In this document: piece after piece, positions 21,046-32,986 of the stretch
Numbering within the stretch: the first letter of the stretch is position 1
Layout: every line of letters starts with the position of its first letter
Source of the DNA: Rhodamnia argentea
Lineage: Eukaryota > Streptophyta > Magnoliopsida > Myrtales > Myrtaceae
Reading direction: 5' to 3'
Assembly: GCF_020921035.1 (NCBI RefSeq)
Contig: NC_063159.1
Location: forward strand, 22,203,782-22,267,781
DNA: 64,000 nt
Program-made: the position numbers and the translations under genes
The notes under the pieces: model-generated
What the model was told of the DNA's origin: nothing
Seen by the model: only the letters and a program-made list of their open reading frames with translations
The model's database searches: none

Positions 21046-23400
21046 AGATTTACATCCCTTTAGGCGGTGTTTGATCGTCCGAATTTAGATTGGGACAGGA
21101 TAGAATAAGGTAGGATTAGAATTCTTCCAAATATCCTCTGAATTGTAGAAAATCCCATTAAGATTGATATTAAAAATGTTCAAAAGCCTTTCAAAATCTC
21201 CTTTGCTCAGCACAATCTCCCGCGACATTCGTATCTCACCATTGAGCTTCCTGCAATATCTATATTGCGCCATTGAGCTTCCTCACCGGCGTCCTGCTCT
21301 CTCAACTCTTCTTCGGTTCGTCTCCTTCACCACTGGTCCCTAGATCCACCGATATCTCCACCTAAAAACCGTAGTCCTCACTCAGCTTCACCGTATCAAA
21401 GGCGATTCGGACACTCGCAAAGATGAGCCTTGGGTCGCTACCAAAATTTTGGATCTTATATGTCTTATGGCAGCGAGTCTCGTGGTAGTGTTTGTTTTCC
21501 GACACGAGCAGAGGAAAAATATCGAACAACAAATGAAGCTACGGATTTGGTGGAGAAACGGGAGCGGCACAACCTATGTAGCTTGCATCATAACAATCAC
21601 CGTGGAGAAAGGCGGTTTATGCGGCTGGCGGTGTTAGAAACAGACTCGATGGCGCTTCCTCATCCATGATGGCTCCCATACCGAGTTGAGGCTAATGCAG
21701 AAAGTAGATTTGAGAAATTTTTTTATATTTCTCTGTGTAATAATGAAGAGTATATGAACCGATTTATAAGTTTTACGGAGCACTATTTAAAGTAACTGAT
21801 TATTACAATATCAATTACATTCAATCAGAAAGATGTTCAGAATATCATAAATATTCTAAATATCTCAGTGGATTTCCGCAACCCTAATGCCATTAGAAAA
21901 CATCTACCTTTTACTCTTTTCTACTTTACAAGGGTCCTGATAATAAATCAATGATTTTGAAAAAAAAAATTGGCTAATTTGGTGTTGCTGCTTCATTTGG
22001 TTGGTAGAGGAGGATCTCCCCTTTTATCAATTCTAAGGGCTTTCAAGAAACACCCTCTATATAAATCTTTATTTCTCGCACTCTTGAAACAGTTTTATAG
22101 CAAACTTATCAACAAAATCCTCTGTAGACATGGTTGCTGTCTCACCCGTAAACTTGTCAAAATGGTCCAAAATCCATTTAATAACCGACAAGTATTTAAA
22201 TGCGTAAGAACAAACTTAGTAAGCCAGCATAATGGATCTACAAAATAAAGAGGCTACAATAAATAGGTTATACCCATTTACAACCCACTTAGACAATCCA
22301 TTTCACAGCATCTACCTTCTTTTTTTACTTTTTTTTTTTTACTTTCTTTTTGTTTCTTTCTTTTACTTTTCTTTTTACGTTCTTTCTTTATTTCTTTTAT
22401 CTTACGAAGGGGGAGAAGGTCATGCCGTCCGCCCGCCCGCCCTGCCACCCGCCAATTTATTGCGTTTTCGCATTGGTTTATCTACACTTCTGAACCTTTA
22501 AATCGAGCACCACCATCGCTCATCAACGTCCTAACCTTGCCGGACCTTTTATTTGTTTTCTTCTCATACTGCAACTGCTATATCGTTCTTTTCTTTTTTC
22601 ATCTGTTACGTGGTCGATCCTCAGAGAATGGATGAAGGGTTTAAAGGTGTCCCAGACGGGGAGTGTCTTATTGCTCTGTCTAAGCATGATGAGCCTGCAA
22701 ATTTTATCCAGAACAGAGGTGGATTCTAAGCAATTTTCTGAGCGCTTAAGAGCTTCATGCTCCACATTCTCTCAGTAAAATTCAAGACGTCTCAACCAGT
22801 GGAGCCGAGGAAAAGGAAATCACAGAGAAATATGGGAATTATGAAAAATGAGAAGATACGAAGTGTACTCATTGCCCATTCGTAAAATTTTATTACGTGA
22901 ATTTGTCAGCTGCTCTTGTGTGATTTACTAACTTTTCACCGACTATGTTTTCTACTATAACGTTGTATCACAACCTCTCATTTGAGTTCGTACAAAATTT
23001 TATATGATTATTTACAATTTATCAAAACATTGAGTTACCACTTTAATTTCTAGTAATTTGATTTGGGAGATTAGAGAGTGACCGAGAAGAGAATAGGGAG
23101 AATCGTCTAAGGAAACATCGATGAACATGGTGTTGGGAACAGTCAGCAGAAATCCAATACCTTTATCCGGGGAGATCGCCAAGAGAGAGCTTAAATGTGA
23201 GCACGTCAACATATCCAGTTGGATAAACCTTCACTCAAAAACTTAAACCACTGAGTTATAGGCCAACTTTGACATATTAACTGCTCAACACCACACCAAT
23301 TATCTTATGGGGGACTTATCTAACACAACTCATACGTGCATCCTAACAATCTCTCTGTCAGCTCTAATATTAGGTTTGCTCCCCCTTAATCCAAATATCT
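21046..23400. other. A1-B1 spacer: old repeats, no gene recognised
   Basis: Begins with a MITE-like phrase 'ggcggtgtttgatcgtccga' also present in unit 3 (52970). 21100-21290 matches 53460-53580 of unit 3. 21300-21660 has short open frames without known relatives. 21690-21920 resembles a decayed LTR end. A T/C-rich tract lies at 22300-22400. Unit 3 lacks about 4.3 kb corresponding to 21230-25500. Confidence 0.55.
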
Positions 23401-23970
23401 TTCCGCATCAATTTATCTCAACTTGAATCTCCAAATCATTGCAATACACCCGCAACTATGCACCACAATCAACCAATATCAACCGATCACTTGGGATTGC
23501 ATCACCCATGGTCTCAATCTTGAGTCGCCAAGCCAACTATCCATGGTAGAAATCATGGCCACAGTATCCTTAAGTTTTTCAGAAATATTCAAGTTTGAAA
23601 ACTTGATTGAAGTCATGGTCACGTAGTTCTCTTCAACCATATTTGCATCGCCTTAAATGTTGAAGTGTTCTTCTCCTTGAATGCGCTCTTGCGGTGTCTT
23701 CACTCTTTTGCATAGTGACCTTCATTGCCAAAAACAAAGCAGCAACCCTTTTTCTTCTACTATGGCTTTTAAAAATTCTGCCTTCTTTTGCGTTTTAAGA
23801 TATGGTGGGTTTTTTATTGAAATCCATTTTCCTCCACAGCATTCACTTTGATATCATACAAAACAGATTTCTCACATAAACGTAACTCTTCCTCAATGCA
23901 AAGATGTTTATGAATTAGGTCCAAATTGATGTCCTCGGATTTATGTGGCATCCTTTTTTTCATAATCTTT

Positions 23971-24642
23971 CTAACTTGGAGGCAATTTTGTAATAATTGC
24001 TCCAACTTGAAAGGATTCTGGAATATCTATCTTAAGAGCACAAATTTTATTGACCAATATTTGTAGTTCATGGACTTGCTCCGACAAGGATTTGGTATCA
24101 ACATACTTGAAGTCAAGATATTTAGCAATCAAACATTTGTTTGTACCTTGCTCCTCCGCTTTATAATTGAAGTCAAGTGCATTCCATATTTCTCTAGCAG
24201 ACTTCATCTCAGTGAACAAGTCATTGAGACGATCGGATAATGTGTTCAACATATGGCCTCGATAAAGCAACTTGTCCTTTTCACGTTTCTTCCTCTCTTT
24301 ATTGACTTTTTCAACATCCTCTGCACTTGGCTCTCCTTCTTCAGTGGTAGGCTGCGGATCCTCTATAGTCAGCAAATTGGGATCAAGGATCTTCCTCTCT
24401 TTATTGACTTTTTCAACATCCTCTGCACTTGGCTCTCCTTCTTCAGTGGCAGGCTGCAGATCCTCTATAGTCAGCAAATTGGGATCAAGGATATAGGAAA
24501 TCTTCAGCGCCATGATGAGGAACATCATCTTCTCTCTCCAGCGTGAGAAATATTGCCATCGAATTGGTCCCGTTTCATCATATCTTGGTTCATGACTTTG
24601 ATGGATTCTGACTCCATTGTTGCTCGAATAAATCCTTAACAT
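23971..24642 (-). pseudogene. copia-2 gag fragment with a 102-bp tandem duplication
   Basis: Shares with copia-1 gag the motifs MALKISYILDPNL, EIWNALDFNYKAEEQGTNK and QVHELQILVNKICALKIDIP. The stretch containing EGEPSAEDVEKVNKER occurs twice in direct succession (24289-24390 and 24391-24492), almost identical and in frame. The N-terminus is altered relative to copia-1. Confidence 0.85.
24627..24639 (-). promoter_or_regulatory. copia-2 candidate self-complementary primer site
   Basis: Three bases inside the LTR start (24643). It is a perfect 13-bp inverted copy of 24709-24721 in the LTR, with 69 bases between. At three positions it differs from the copia-1 site, and in each case the LTR partner has the compensating change. 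Confidence 0.55.
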
Positions 24643-25273
24643 TGTTGTAAAATGTGATCGAACGGGGTGAACAATAGAATCGGACTTTGAGGCGTGATGA
24701 CACTCTTTTTAAGGATTTATTTGCCCCATAATATTGTTAATAGTTTCAACAAATATCCTCCAAGATACAACAAAATCTCAATGAAAATAGCACATAGCAA
24801 TTCTAATGTTTCTCTAAGATCTCTCGAGGGAAATAATTGTAAACAATAGCTGTTTATCTTTTGAGAAAAAACAAAAATAGAAGTTAAGATACTAAAAATG
24901 AATAGAGTCACTCAACATATAATATTTGAAAGAAGACAACTTTTTATGTCTCAAAAGTGTCATTCGATCACAACTATTCGTGTCCAAAAAACAGTTATGT
25001 TAGTCCCCACTAAATTTAATTCATTTTTTTCCTTAAGGCTTAAAATAGGGAAAGTAATTTGGATTTGCCTATTTCTCGTTTTATTTGCCAATTGGAAAGA
25101 TTTAAATTTTATTTAATTTCCTAAAAAAATAAAAAGAAATGGGCAACGAGTCGGGCCGGATGGGCCCGAACCCCCTTCTGGCCTTATGGCCCGCATCTCT
25201 CCTTTCTCGCGGGAAGCGAGCCTAAGCCTCTCTTTCGGGGTGCACGTGAGCTGGGGCCCGCATCATCATCATC

Positions 25274-25277
<4 letters not shown>

Positions 25278-25363
<86 letters not shown>
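25278..25363. repeat. (TC)n(AT)n compound microsatellite
   Basis: About 31 TC units followed by about 11 AT units, preceded by a short (CAT)n run at 25261-25278. Confidence 0.95.
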
Positions 25364-25364
<1 letters not shown>

Positions 25365-25369
25365 TTAGG

Positions 25370-25935
25370 GTTTGGCCGGCGAGGGTGGCGGGCAACCCTT
25401 GCTATTGCTGGCCCCCGGGCAAGGTGACTCTCGCTAGCCGCCGTCGAGGGTAAGCCGACCCTAGGCGATGGTTGCCTCGCCGACCTTGGACGACGGCCTT
25501 CACGGCCTCAAGCGCGATTGGCGAGGTTGCGATGGTGTTGGGCAAGGTGGCCCTCACCTAGATCTTACAAGGCTGCGACCCCTTGCCCAATGCCACGAAC
25601 CTCGCCTAGGGCCGATGAGAGCTAGCGAGCAGACATGGAGGGCTGGCTGGCCCTTGCCCGAGGGCCAACAAGGGTTGGCTGGCCAGCCAAACCATAAATT
25701 TCAAAAAAAAAAAAAAATTAGAAAATAATTTTTTTAAACAAATATCATTAAATAATGGCCACGTCGGCGTCAATCTTCCTATGTGAAATTGCTAACGTCC
25801 ACATCAGCGATTTTTTATTAAAATTGACCGAATGGACTGAATTGGTACCAATGCAAAAAGGTTTAGGACTAAATTAGTCCAATTGAAAGGTTTTTGGTAC
25901 CAATGTAATAGGTTTATGACTTTTTTGGTATTTTT
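25370..25935. repeat. Dispersed GC-headed repeat, unit 1
   Basis: GC-rich head with repeated 'ggcgaggt' and 'ctcgccta' strings, then the tail with 'ggccacgtcggcgtcaatct' and 'ttaggactaaattagtccaa'. About 25490-25935 aligns with 53578-54005 between A3 and B3. The translation from 25468 is repeat-derived and not a protein gene. Confidence 0.75.
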
Positions 25936-25946
25936 TCCTCATATTA

Positions 25947-26757
25947 TGTTAAGTTAGTGTCTCGAGTTTGAATCGTAATAGAGACTCATTGGAAGATTTT
26001 GATTTGTCCAAAATCTGTTGCGCATCTTTTGAGTATCTCGCGCAAATCTGGATTATTCGGACGAAGGGGATTGATATTTATCTCTAACGGTTTGACTTTT
26101 CTTGAGCTTTCTTTATGTTGCGTGCAGGAGGGAGACACTTTCTTTGGATATGTACAGATCAAAGAAAGTCACTAGAGGACAAAGAATTGACTCATTATCC
26201 TAGAATTTATATTAGTTTATGAGGACAAAAAAAAGGTCTTTGTCAGAGAAAGAAAGAGGGGTTTTGCTTTATCCCTCTCTTGCAGAACAGTCATATAAGA
26301 AAGGGACAACCGCACAGTGGCTTTGTATAAAAAAAAGCCGCACGAAGGGAAAAAGAAGCAGAGAAAGGGCGCTTCTTGAAGCCGCACGAAAACGAAGAAA
26401 AGAACGTCATTGATGTTCTTTGTTCAGCCGTTTTGGATAGCAAACAAGACGAGTATCTATTTCTCTCTGTGAGTCTTTCTGAGTGAGAGTTCTGTGAGAG
26501 ATTGTGAGATATGGCTTGTGGATTTGTTTTGGGCTTAAGCTAGGTGCGGGAAACACTCGAGTGCATGAGCGATTATAACTTTGATTCTCCGATTATAATG
26601 GATTATATTGCTGACTCTCCCCGTGGACGTAGGTACCGACATTCGGACCGAACCACGTAATCTCTGATGTCATTTATCGTTCCTCGTAATTTTTCTGGTG
26701 ATTTCGTATTGACTTATTTGCAAAATCCGTTAGTGTTTCCGCGTTAATATCTCAACA
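25947..26757 (+). mobile_element. Solo LTR, 811 bp, upstream of B1
   Basis: Starts TGTTAAGTTAG and ends ATCTCAACA, flanked by a perfect 5-bp duplication TATTA (25942-25946, 26758-26762). Unit 3 has the uninterrupted target at about 54010 (cctcatattatactac). A TATA-like TGTATAAAA lies at about 26324-26332. No internal region is left, which indicates LTR-LTR recombination. Its end is about 350 bp before the B1 start codon. Confidence 0.92.
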
Positions 26758-26759
26758 TA

Positions 26760-27105
26760 TTATACTACCAAAAAATTTCTCTAAAATTTCTTTGTTTGGC
26801 CAATTGAAGAATACTTTTGCTTTCGGTAAGTAGATTACTCTTTTTTGGCAAGACTAAAATGCCAATTGAAGTTTTCTTTTTCTCTTTCACGTTTTCTTAT
26901 ATCAAACACGCGACCGCGAAAAAGCAGTCTTTGTATGGCAAAAGTCGCAAAGCAAGGCCAAACGGTGACAAAGAATCTTTGAGTGAAAGAGTTGCTAACT
27001 TCTCTAAGAAAAAGTGACAATTGCGATTAAAAAATTCACCTACTTTCAAGTAGTTATTAATGGGAAGTGATCACACACCTTGTAGCTGTAGCTTCACAAA
27101 GAGAA
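26760..27105 (+). promoter_or_regulatory. Upstream region of B1
   Basis: Matches 37998-38255 (B2) and 54017-54270 (B3). B3 lacks about 90 bp corresponding to 26925-27014, the gap lying between two GAAAAAG repeats. No convincing TATA box is visible within 150 bp of the start codon. Confidence 0.5.
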
Positions 27106-28698
27106 ATGGACTACTTGGTTTTGATCTTGTGTTTGTACCTCCTCTGGGGCTTGTTCCAAGCTTTCTCTTCCGTCACCGGGGGTGGCCGAAAAGATCGGCC
27201 CTCCAACCTCCCCCCCGGTCCACGGCCTCTTCCAATAGTCGGCAACCTCCTCCAGCTCGGAGATCTTCCCCACAAGTCCCTCGCCAAGCTCGCTAGCGCT
27301 TACGGCCCCATCATCAAGCTGGAACTCGGCTTTGTGACTACGGTGGTCATCTCTTCGCCGGCGCTCGCCAAAGAAATCCTCCAAGCCCGCGATGCTGTCT
27401 TCTCGCATCGTATGGTTCCCGATTCCGCCATGGCCCATGACCATGACAAACTAAGTGTGGGTTGGGTACCGGTATCTCCCCTTTTCCGATACCTCCGAAA
27501 AATATACAACTTGCATATCCTCTCCAGCAAGAAACTCGATTTGAACCAACACCTTCGCAGCAAGAAAGTGCAAGAGCTGATCACCTTTGTTAGGAAATGC
27601 GCGTGCGCCGGCGAGGCAGTGAATATCAGTGAGGCAGCTTTCAGGACCAGCCTCAACGCGATATCGAACACGATTTTCTCTTTGGACGTGATGGAACCTT
27701 CGAATCCTGCCGGAGAGCTGAAGGAAGTGATGGGGCAAATCATGGTTGAGATTGGAAAGCCTAACCTGGCAGATTACTTTCCCGTGCTCAAGAAGATCGG
27801 CCTGCATGGCCAGAAGCGTCGCGTCGCGGCGAATTTCAAGAAGGTGTTCGACATCTTTGACGACCTGATCGAGAGAAGGCTGCAGCTAAGGAAGGAGACT
27901 GGTTCGATTGAGCGTAACGATGTTTTGGATAATCTTCTTGATCTAGTTGAAGACAAAAATGAGACCCTGGACATGTCCTTAGTCAAGCATCTACTTCTGG
28001 TACTGTGTCCTCGTATCGCGCTTCCTTATTTGTGATGATTAATGTCTAATTCCTAGGTACAAAATCTTTGATTTGCGAAATTGGTCACGCAGGATGTATT
28101 CATCGCTGGCAGCGAAACCACTGCGAGCACTCTGGAGTGGGCGATGACCGAACTGCTTTGCAACCCGGAAAAGCTGTTAAGAGCCCAAGCTGAGCTCCAT
28201 CTAGTCATTGGCAAAGGCAAGCAGATTGAAGAAGCCGATATTTCTCGCTTACCCTATTTACAAGCTATCGTGAAAGAGAATTTCCGACTTCACCCAGTAG
28301 CTCCTCTCCTTGTTCCTCGGAAATCCGGAGAAGATTTCATCACAGGCGGTTTCACAATTCCAAAGGGTGCACAAGTCCTCATCAATGTATGGGCGATGGG
28401 TCGAGATCCTAGCATTTGGGACGATCCAGGCAAGTTCATGCCCGATAGGTTTCTTGGATCCGATATCGATGTTAGGGGACAAAACTTCGAGCTCCTGCCT
28501 TTCGGTGGCGGCAAGCGGATTTGTCCGGGATTGCCATTGGCCATGAGAATGCTGCCTTTGATGCTCGGCTCGCTCATTAATGTCTTCGATTGGAAGCTCG
28601 AACAAGGCGTTACCCCTGAGAATTTGAACATGGAAGACAAGTTCGGAATAGCCATCCAACGGGCTGAACCTCTGAATGCTGTGCCCATTCCTATATGA
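27106..28698 (+). CDS. Cytochrome P450, CYP76-type, type B copy 1 (B1)
   Basis: Predicted ER-anchored P450 monooxygenase, clearly distinct from type A but of the same family. Exon 1 is 27106-27999 and exon 2 28093-28698, with a 93-bp phase-0 GT/AG intron, much shorter than in type A. 499 residues. Membrane anchor at 1-20, hinge PPGPRPLP at 36-43, AGSETT at 303-308, ENFR (ExxR) at 360-363, PDRF at 415-418, and heme loop FGGGKRICPG with Cys442. The C-helix has F127xxxR131 in place of WxxxR. An in-frame extension upstream exists only from a GTG, so the ATG at 27106 is the start. Exon 2 is identical in protein to B2. Confidence 0.93.
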
Positions 28699-29480
28699 AA
28701 GAAGAAAAAGAAATGCATGCTGGGGTTGCGTTCTTTGTAATCATGATCTATTATGATCATCGCATGGTCAATTTATGTGTTGAAGTTATTATTTGCTGTC
28801 CCACATCGGTTATGAATGGGTCATGTATCCTCTTTAAATTCATGTGGTATCACTCCACCTATAAACTTAAGCTTTTGAATTAGACTTTTACGTCCTAATC
28901 TTCCTAATTGGACATCTCTTACCGTTGTGTCCCATCTCCGAGCGAAGTTCGACATGTCATCTTCATTCCGAGTCTTGACATCCTAGGCCGCAAGTGGGTC
29001 CAGTATAGTTATTACAAAGGACGAACAAATGCAGCATCAAACAGTTCGGACCATCTATCAAACAGTTCGGCATCACAAAATGACTTAGCAGTGTGCAGTC
29101 CATCTCTAGGCTCACGCTCTGATGAATTGAACTCTAAATCCATGACTTTATCCATGTCCTTCGATTTTGGAAGTGAAGGGTTACAGCCCTTACTAAAAGA
29201 CTTTTCGACATTTCAGTCAAAGATAATGCAATCTCCAAACTATGCATATCTCATCCGCGCATGCTAGAGCCCAGAACAATCTAAGTCCATAAGAGTACTA
29301 CCTGTATTAAACAAAAATTATACTGATACACTACAAGCAAAAAGTTTCGTATGACCGCAATGGTCTAAGCGAGGCGAGGCCAGCCTCGTCGGCCGCTAAA
29401 AAAGAAAACCATAGGGAAAAATGAAACATAAATAAAAGATTCAAAAAAAATATAATAATATGTCATTAAAGATTGACCAT
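28699..29480. other. 3' flank of B1 with a conserved open frame lacking an ATG
   Basis: Shared with B2 (39849-40630) and largely with B3 (55864-56830). An open frame of about 119 codons (28908-29267) is kept in all three, but it begins at TTG and has no ATG before its last third. The B3 copy lacks 36 bp (a multiple of three) around 'tcaaacagttcgg', which is a near-direct repeat in B1 and B2. I do not call it a gene. Confidence 0.5.
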
Positions 29481-29544
29481 GTCAGCGCCGGCTATGCCAC
29501 GTAGGACGGCCGGCATTCATCTCAATGATTTCCGGCCAATAAGT

Positions 29545-32500
29545 CTCAATTGGGAAAATGTAAAAATATTTAGGACTTAATTGACAAACTTAAAAGATTT
29601 AGGACTTAATTGGTAAAAATACAATAGGTTTAGGATTTTTTGGACTATTTTTCTGCAAATTCTTTCTTCATCTTTAACTCACTAACTCGTAAGTAGACTT
29701 ACGCTGGTTAGTTACAAACTTTATTGTAAATTAATTTTCCCACAACCATTTTTTGTTCTTGAGCGGATAATTTTTACAGAACCAGTAACTTCCACTCCAC
29801 TTGTAAGTTGATAAATTCCTTAGTTTGCTGGTAACTTACTCCGTCAATGTAGAGCTATGTGGGTGCATCTTTAGTTTCACTCACTGCTCTCGATTTTCAC
29901 TGTATATTTGAATGATAAATTTTGAAGCATTTAATCGAACTTATTACAGTTGAAGCATTCAACCAACTCCCACCTAGTTACAGGTTTAATCCGAGACTTT
30001 AAAAGCTTGCACTAGTATTCGCGTGAATTACAACTTACAAGATTGCGGTCAAGGGTACTTTCGTTAAAGGGCATAATGCACATGATGAGCACTTCCCACT
30101 TAAGAATTACGTGCATTGCACATTTTGATATGAAAAACAAAAAGTTATTGGCGCTAACAACTGAAAATCTGCATGTTACCGGTGGTAAAGTGTAAGGAGT
30201 TGAAAGTTTAGGGTTTAACTTGTAAGAAGGTAAGAGTTTAGGAGAGTAAACGCAAAAGGTTCAGGATTTGATGATGTATAAGAGAGTAAGAATTTAGTGT
30301 TGTAAAATGAAGGACTTTGAATTTTAGGGTTTATGAGGTAAGAGGGTGGAAGTTGAAGTGCTTTCTTCGTTGTTGAAAAGAAGCACATAACCTCTTCCTC
30401 ATTCTACTCCTTGACCAGAACACGATCACGACCCCCTTTACCATCTTTAGTTGTATTCCGATCTATGATGACGAGTCCAATTTTGAGCAACAGCTCCAAA
30501 GTTTCTTCATTCTAATCTTTCCTCGTGGCTTCGTAGTGATCTACTTAAGTGATCTATAGTCACGACGTTCAAGTAGGCTTGTCAAATGGGTGTGTTTGAT
30601 TTAGGTGGATAAAAAATGGGTTCTACCCAAATGGGTGTGTTTGATTTAGGTGGATAAAATATGGGTCCTACCCAAATTGACCTATTCAACCTTTTAAATC
30701 TATTTTTATGTTATATAATTTCAGCAACCCATGCATGATCCAATCAAGATCCAACCCAACTCAAATCAACCCATGTCCTCCTCTGCTCTTCATCTTCGTC
30801 TCTTCTTCACCCCTAAAGTCTCCCACAAAACTGTTCCCTCCCCACTGCCAATGTCCACTATCACCGCCATCCTCAATTGGGTACTCCAAAATCTTGAGGT
30901 AAAGAATTTTGAAGTCATTCCTTATAGGGAAAAGAAATTTATAATCTAGTAAAAAGGCTTGAAGAGTTGAAATCGGGATCTTTGACTCCAATACCAATTT
31001 GAATTTAACTTCGTAATCGGGTTCCATTTTATCGTTTTAGATGAGGCGGATAAGCAGTACTAAACTATCTCATCAAGAGTTTAAAGTGCAAGAGATGATT
31101 CAAAGATTGTAAAAGATAATAAAAAAAATTAAGAGAAGTTTTTAAATTACTCAAATGGAAGCTGGTAACCTTAAACTAGTTGGTAAAGTTAATCAGAGAA
31201 AGTTAGTCCAACTAAGTTTGGTAATTTCTAAAATGAGTAATTAAACTTTAGGCATCTCTAAAAAATGCAACTAAAAGTTTCTAAACAATAAAGATAGCTG
31301 GTAAATATAACAAGTATCAAAATAAATGGAAGTAACACAAATTAGAGGCAGTACCCAATTACTAGGTGATTATTTTATGAGAGAAAAGTTGGTAAATCAC
31401 GCTGATTTAGGTTAGTAACCTCTAAATAAGAGTTAATAAGCATTAGGGGTTGCTAACCAAAGAAAATAGTGTAATAACTCAATCGAAAAGTTGGTAATTT
31501 ACACAAAATTAAATGTTGATAAGCAACTCAATTGAGAGTTGGTAACCCCAACTTAGTTGTTAATTTGACCTAACCTTAGGTGATAAGCCACTCTAAAGAG
31601 GTTGATAATTTGATATTACAGTTAACAATTTTTAAAATTTGGTACCTTAGTATGCAAATTAGTAATTTGCAAATTTCGGAAAAAATTGGTAATTTATTAA
31701 CAAGTTACCCGCAAAAATAATTCACTAGATATTTTATTCTACCTAAGCTATTTTGACACTTCCCAATGCTATGTTAAATTTAACAGCACGGAAGAAAGTC
31801 TTGGTATTAGACGAAACAATAAAATTAGGCGATTAATCTTCCCAGCTATCCGTAGTGTAAAGCAGCATATAGGAGCAGTTAAGAGGAGAGGAATAATGTC
31901 TTCATCAGGAATATCTAAAGAAGAACGTGAACCACAACATGAGTTGAGCGGCCAAAAATGGGATCGATTCTGCTCTTTAGGTTGACCCGTCAATAATCCA
32001 TACACGTCGGCTGATTCTTGTTCACCTTGTTTTATAGCCCCAAGGAAAAAGATATCCTGAATCCTGAGTAGAAATTCTATTTGTGATCTGAATCTATACC
32101 AACGTAGTACCCATAAAAAAAAAAACAAAACGAACTTTATTTTTTCCTCTTGAAGAAAACAAACAAGATCTTCACATGGCTCGATCACGCGCTGACGGTT
32201 TGTTTCGACGACAAGTAGAAGCTGTCGAGGAACGACGCACCATCGGAAAGCAGTAAGTTGCCGTCGCTTAGGGCACAATGTGGATTCAAGGGTAATGCGG
32301 GGTTGCAAGACATTTGAGTGTTCGAGTGAGTGTAACTTTGCAACTCTCTAATGATTAGTGGTTTACTTGCCGCTTGGTCTCTCGGTGAAATAGGTGCTGA
32401 TGTTGGGATTCAACCATGTAAATCTTTCGTGTTTTTTTATTTTCCTCGTCAATCTTGTCATGTAATTCGTTCACTCGCATTTGATTTAAATCGCAAAATC

Positions 32501-32640
32501 CATTAACTTCCACAGTTTTTTTCGCAGCAGGTAGCGTTTGGGTAAAGTAAAAGACTACGAACTATAACACTGGGTTGGTTTGGTTGAATGAAGTTCTCTT
32601 TCCTCTTTCCTGGTGTCGTGGTGCAAGTGAGGGAAGAAGA
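29545..32640. repeat. S block, copy 2 (uninterrupted)
   Basis: The only S copy without a retrotransposon, so it serves as the empty-site reference for copia-1 (at about 31970), copia-3 (at about 30272-30276, taaga) and the MULE-like MITE (at about 31220). Contains open frames at 30708-30902 and, on the minus strand, 31769-32308, which are conserved only because the copies are recent; no known protein matches. Confidence 0.85.
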
Positions 32641-32644
32641 CAAT

Positions 32645-32676
<32 letters not shown>

Positions 32677-32681
32677 GAGAG

Positions 32682-32790
32682 TACTAAGGAGGAGGAAGAA
32701 GACGAAATAGAGGGGGGCTGGGAGAAACAGAGTACTATGGAGGAGGAAGAAGACGAAATAGAGGGGGGCAGGGCTGTACAGGGAGCGGGA
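32682..32790. repeat. ~50-bp minisatellite upstream of A2 (two units)
   Basis: Same unit as at 16810-17450. It is preceded by a degenerate GA tract and followed by a local duplication of 'cctccgagatcttg' with a T-rich insert (about 32811-32850). Confidence 0.85.
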
Positions 32791-32986
32791 AATATTTCGT
32801 GAGATCCTCCGAGATCTTGTTTTTGTTTTTTTGGTAAGGCCTCCGAGATCTTGTTGGGCTCACCTATATTTATTTTTCAAAATCATAATGATTATGACAA
32901 GACATCATTCTTTTTAATTTTTTTTTTTTTAGGAAGATGACTTTTGGGGTCAAATTACCAGAGTGGCCATGGCAGAAAGTTTCTAA

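Larger units (their letters stand above)
23500..25100 (-). mobile_element. copia-2: truncated relative of copia-1
   Basis: Minus-strand 5' end of a copia element: LTR fragment from 24643 rightwards, leader, gag (23971-24642, 23814-24005) and a decayed zinc-knuckle region (about 23640-23800) that aligns with 14180-14420 of copia-1. Protease, integrase and RT are absent, as is the other LTR. The LTR part is colinear with copia-1 but clearly diverged. Its outer part (25010-25150) reappears at 36940-37110 in unit 2. Confidence 0.85.

Noticed and set aside
25186..25368. 60-codon frame with His and Ser-Leu runs
   Set aside because: Translation of the (CAT)n(TC)n(AT)n microsatellite.
27067..27105. 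In-frame N-terminal extensions of B1 (from 27067) and B3 (from 54247)
   Set aside because: Both would start with GTG; the ATG before the membrane anchor is the sensible start. Only B2 has a real upstream ATG.
28908..29267. 119-codon frame downstream of B1 as an independent gene
   Set aside because: It begins at TTG, not ATG, and no splice signals link it clearly to a gene; kept only as a finding.
31769..32308. 179-codon minus-strand frame in S2 and S3
   Set aside because: It crosses an apparent junction between an old LTR-like remnant and other repeat DNA, has no known relatives, and is interrupted in S1.
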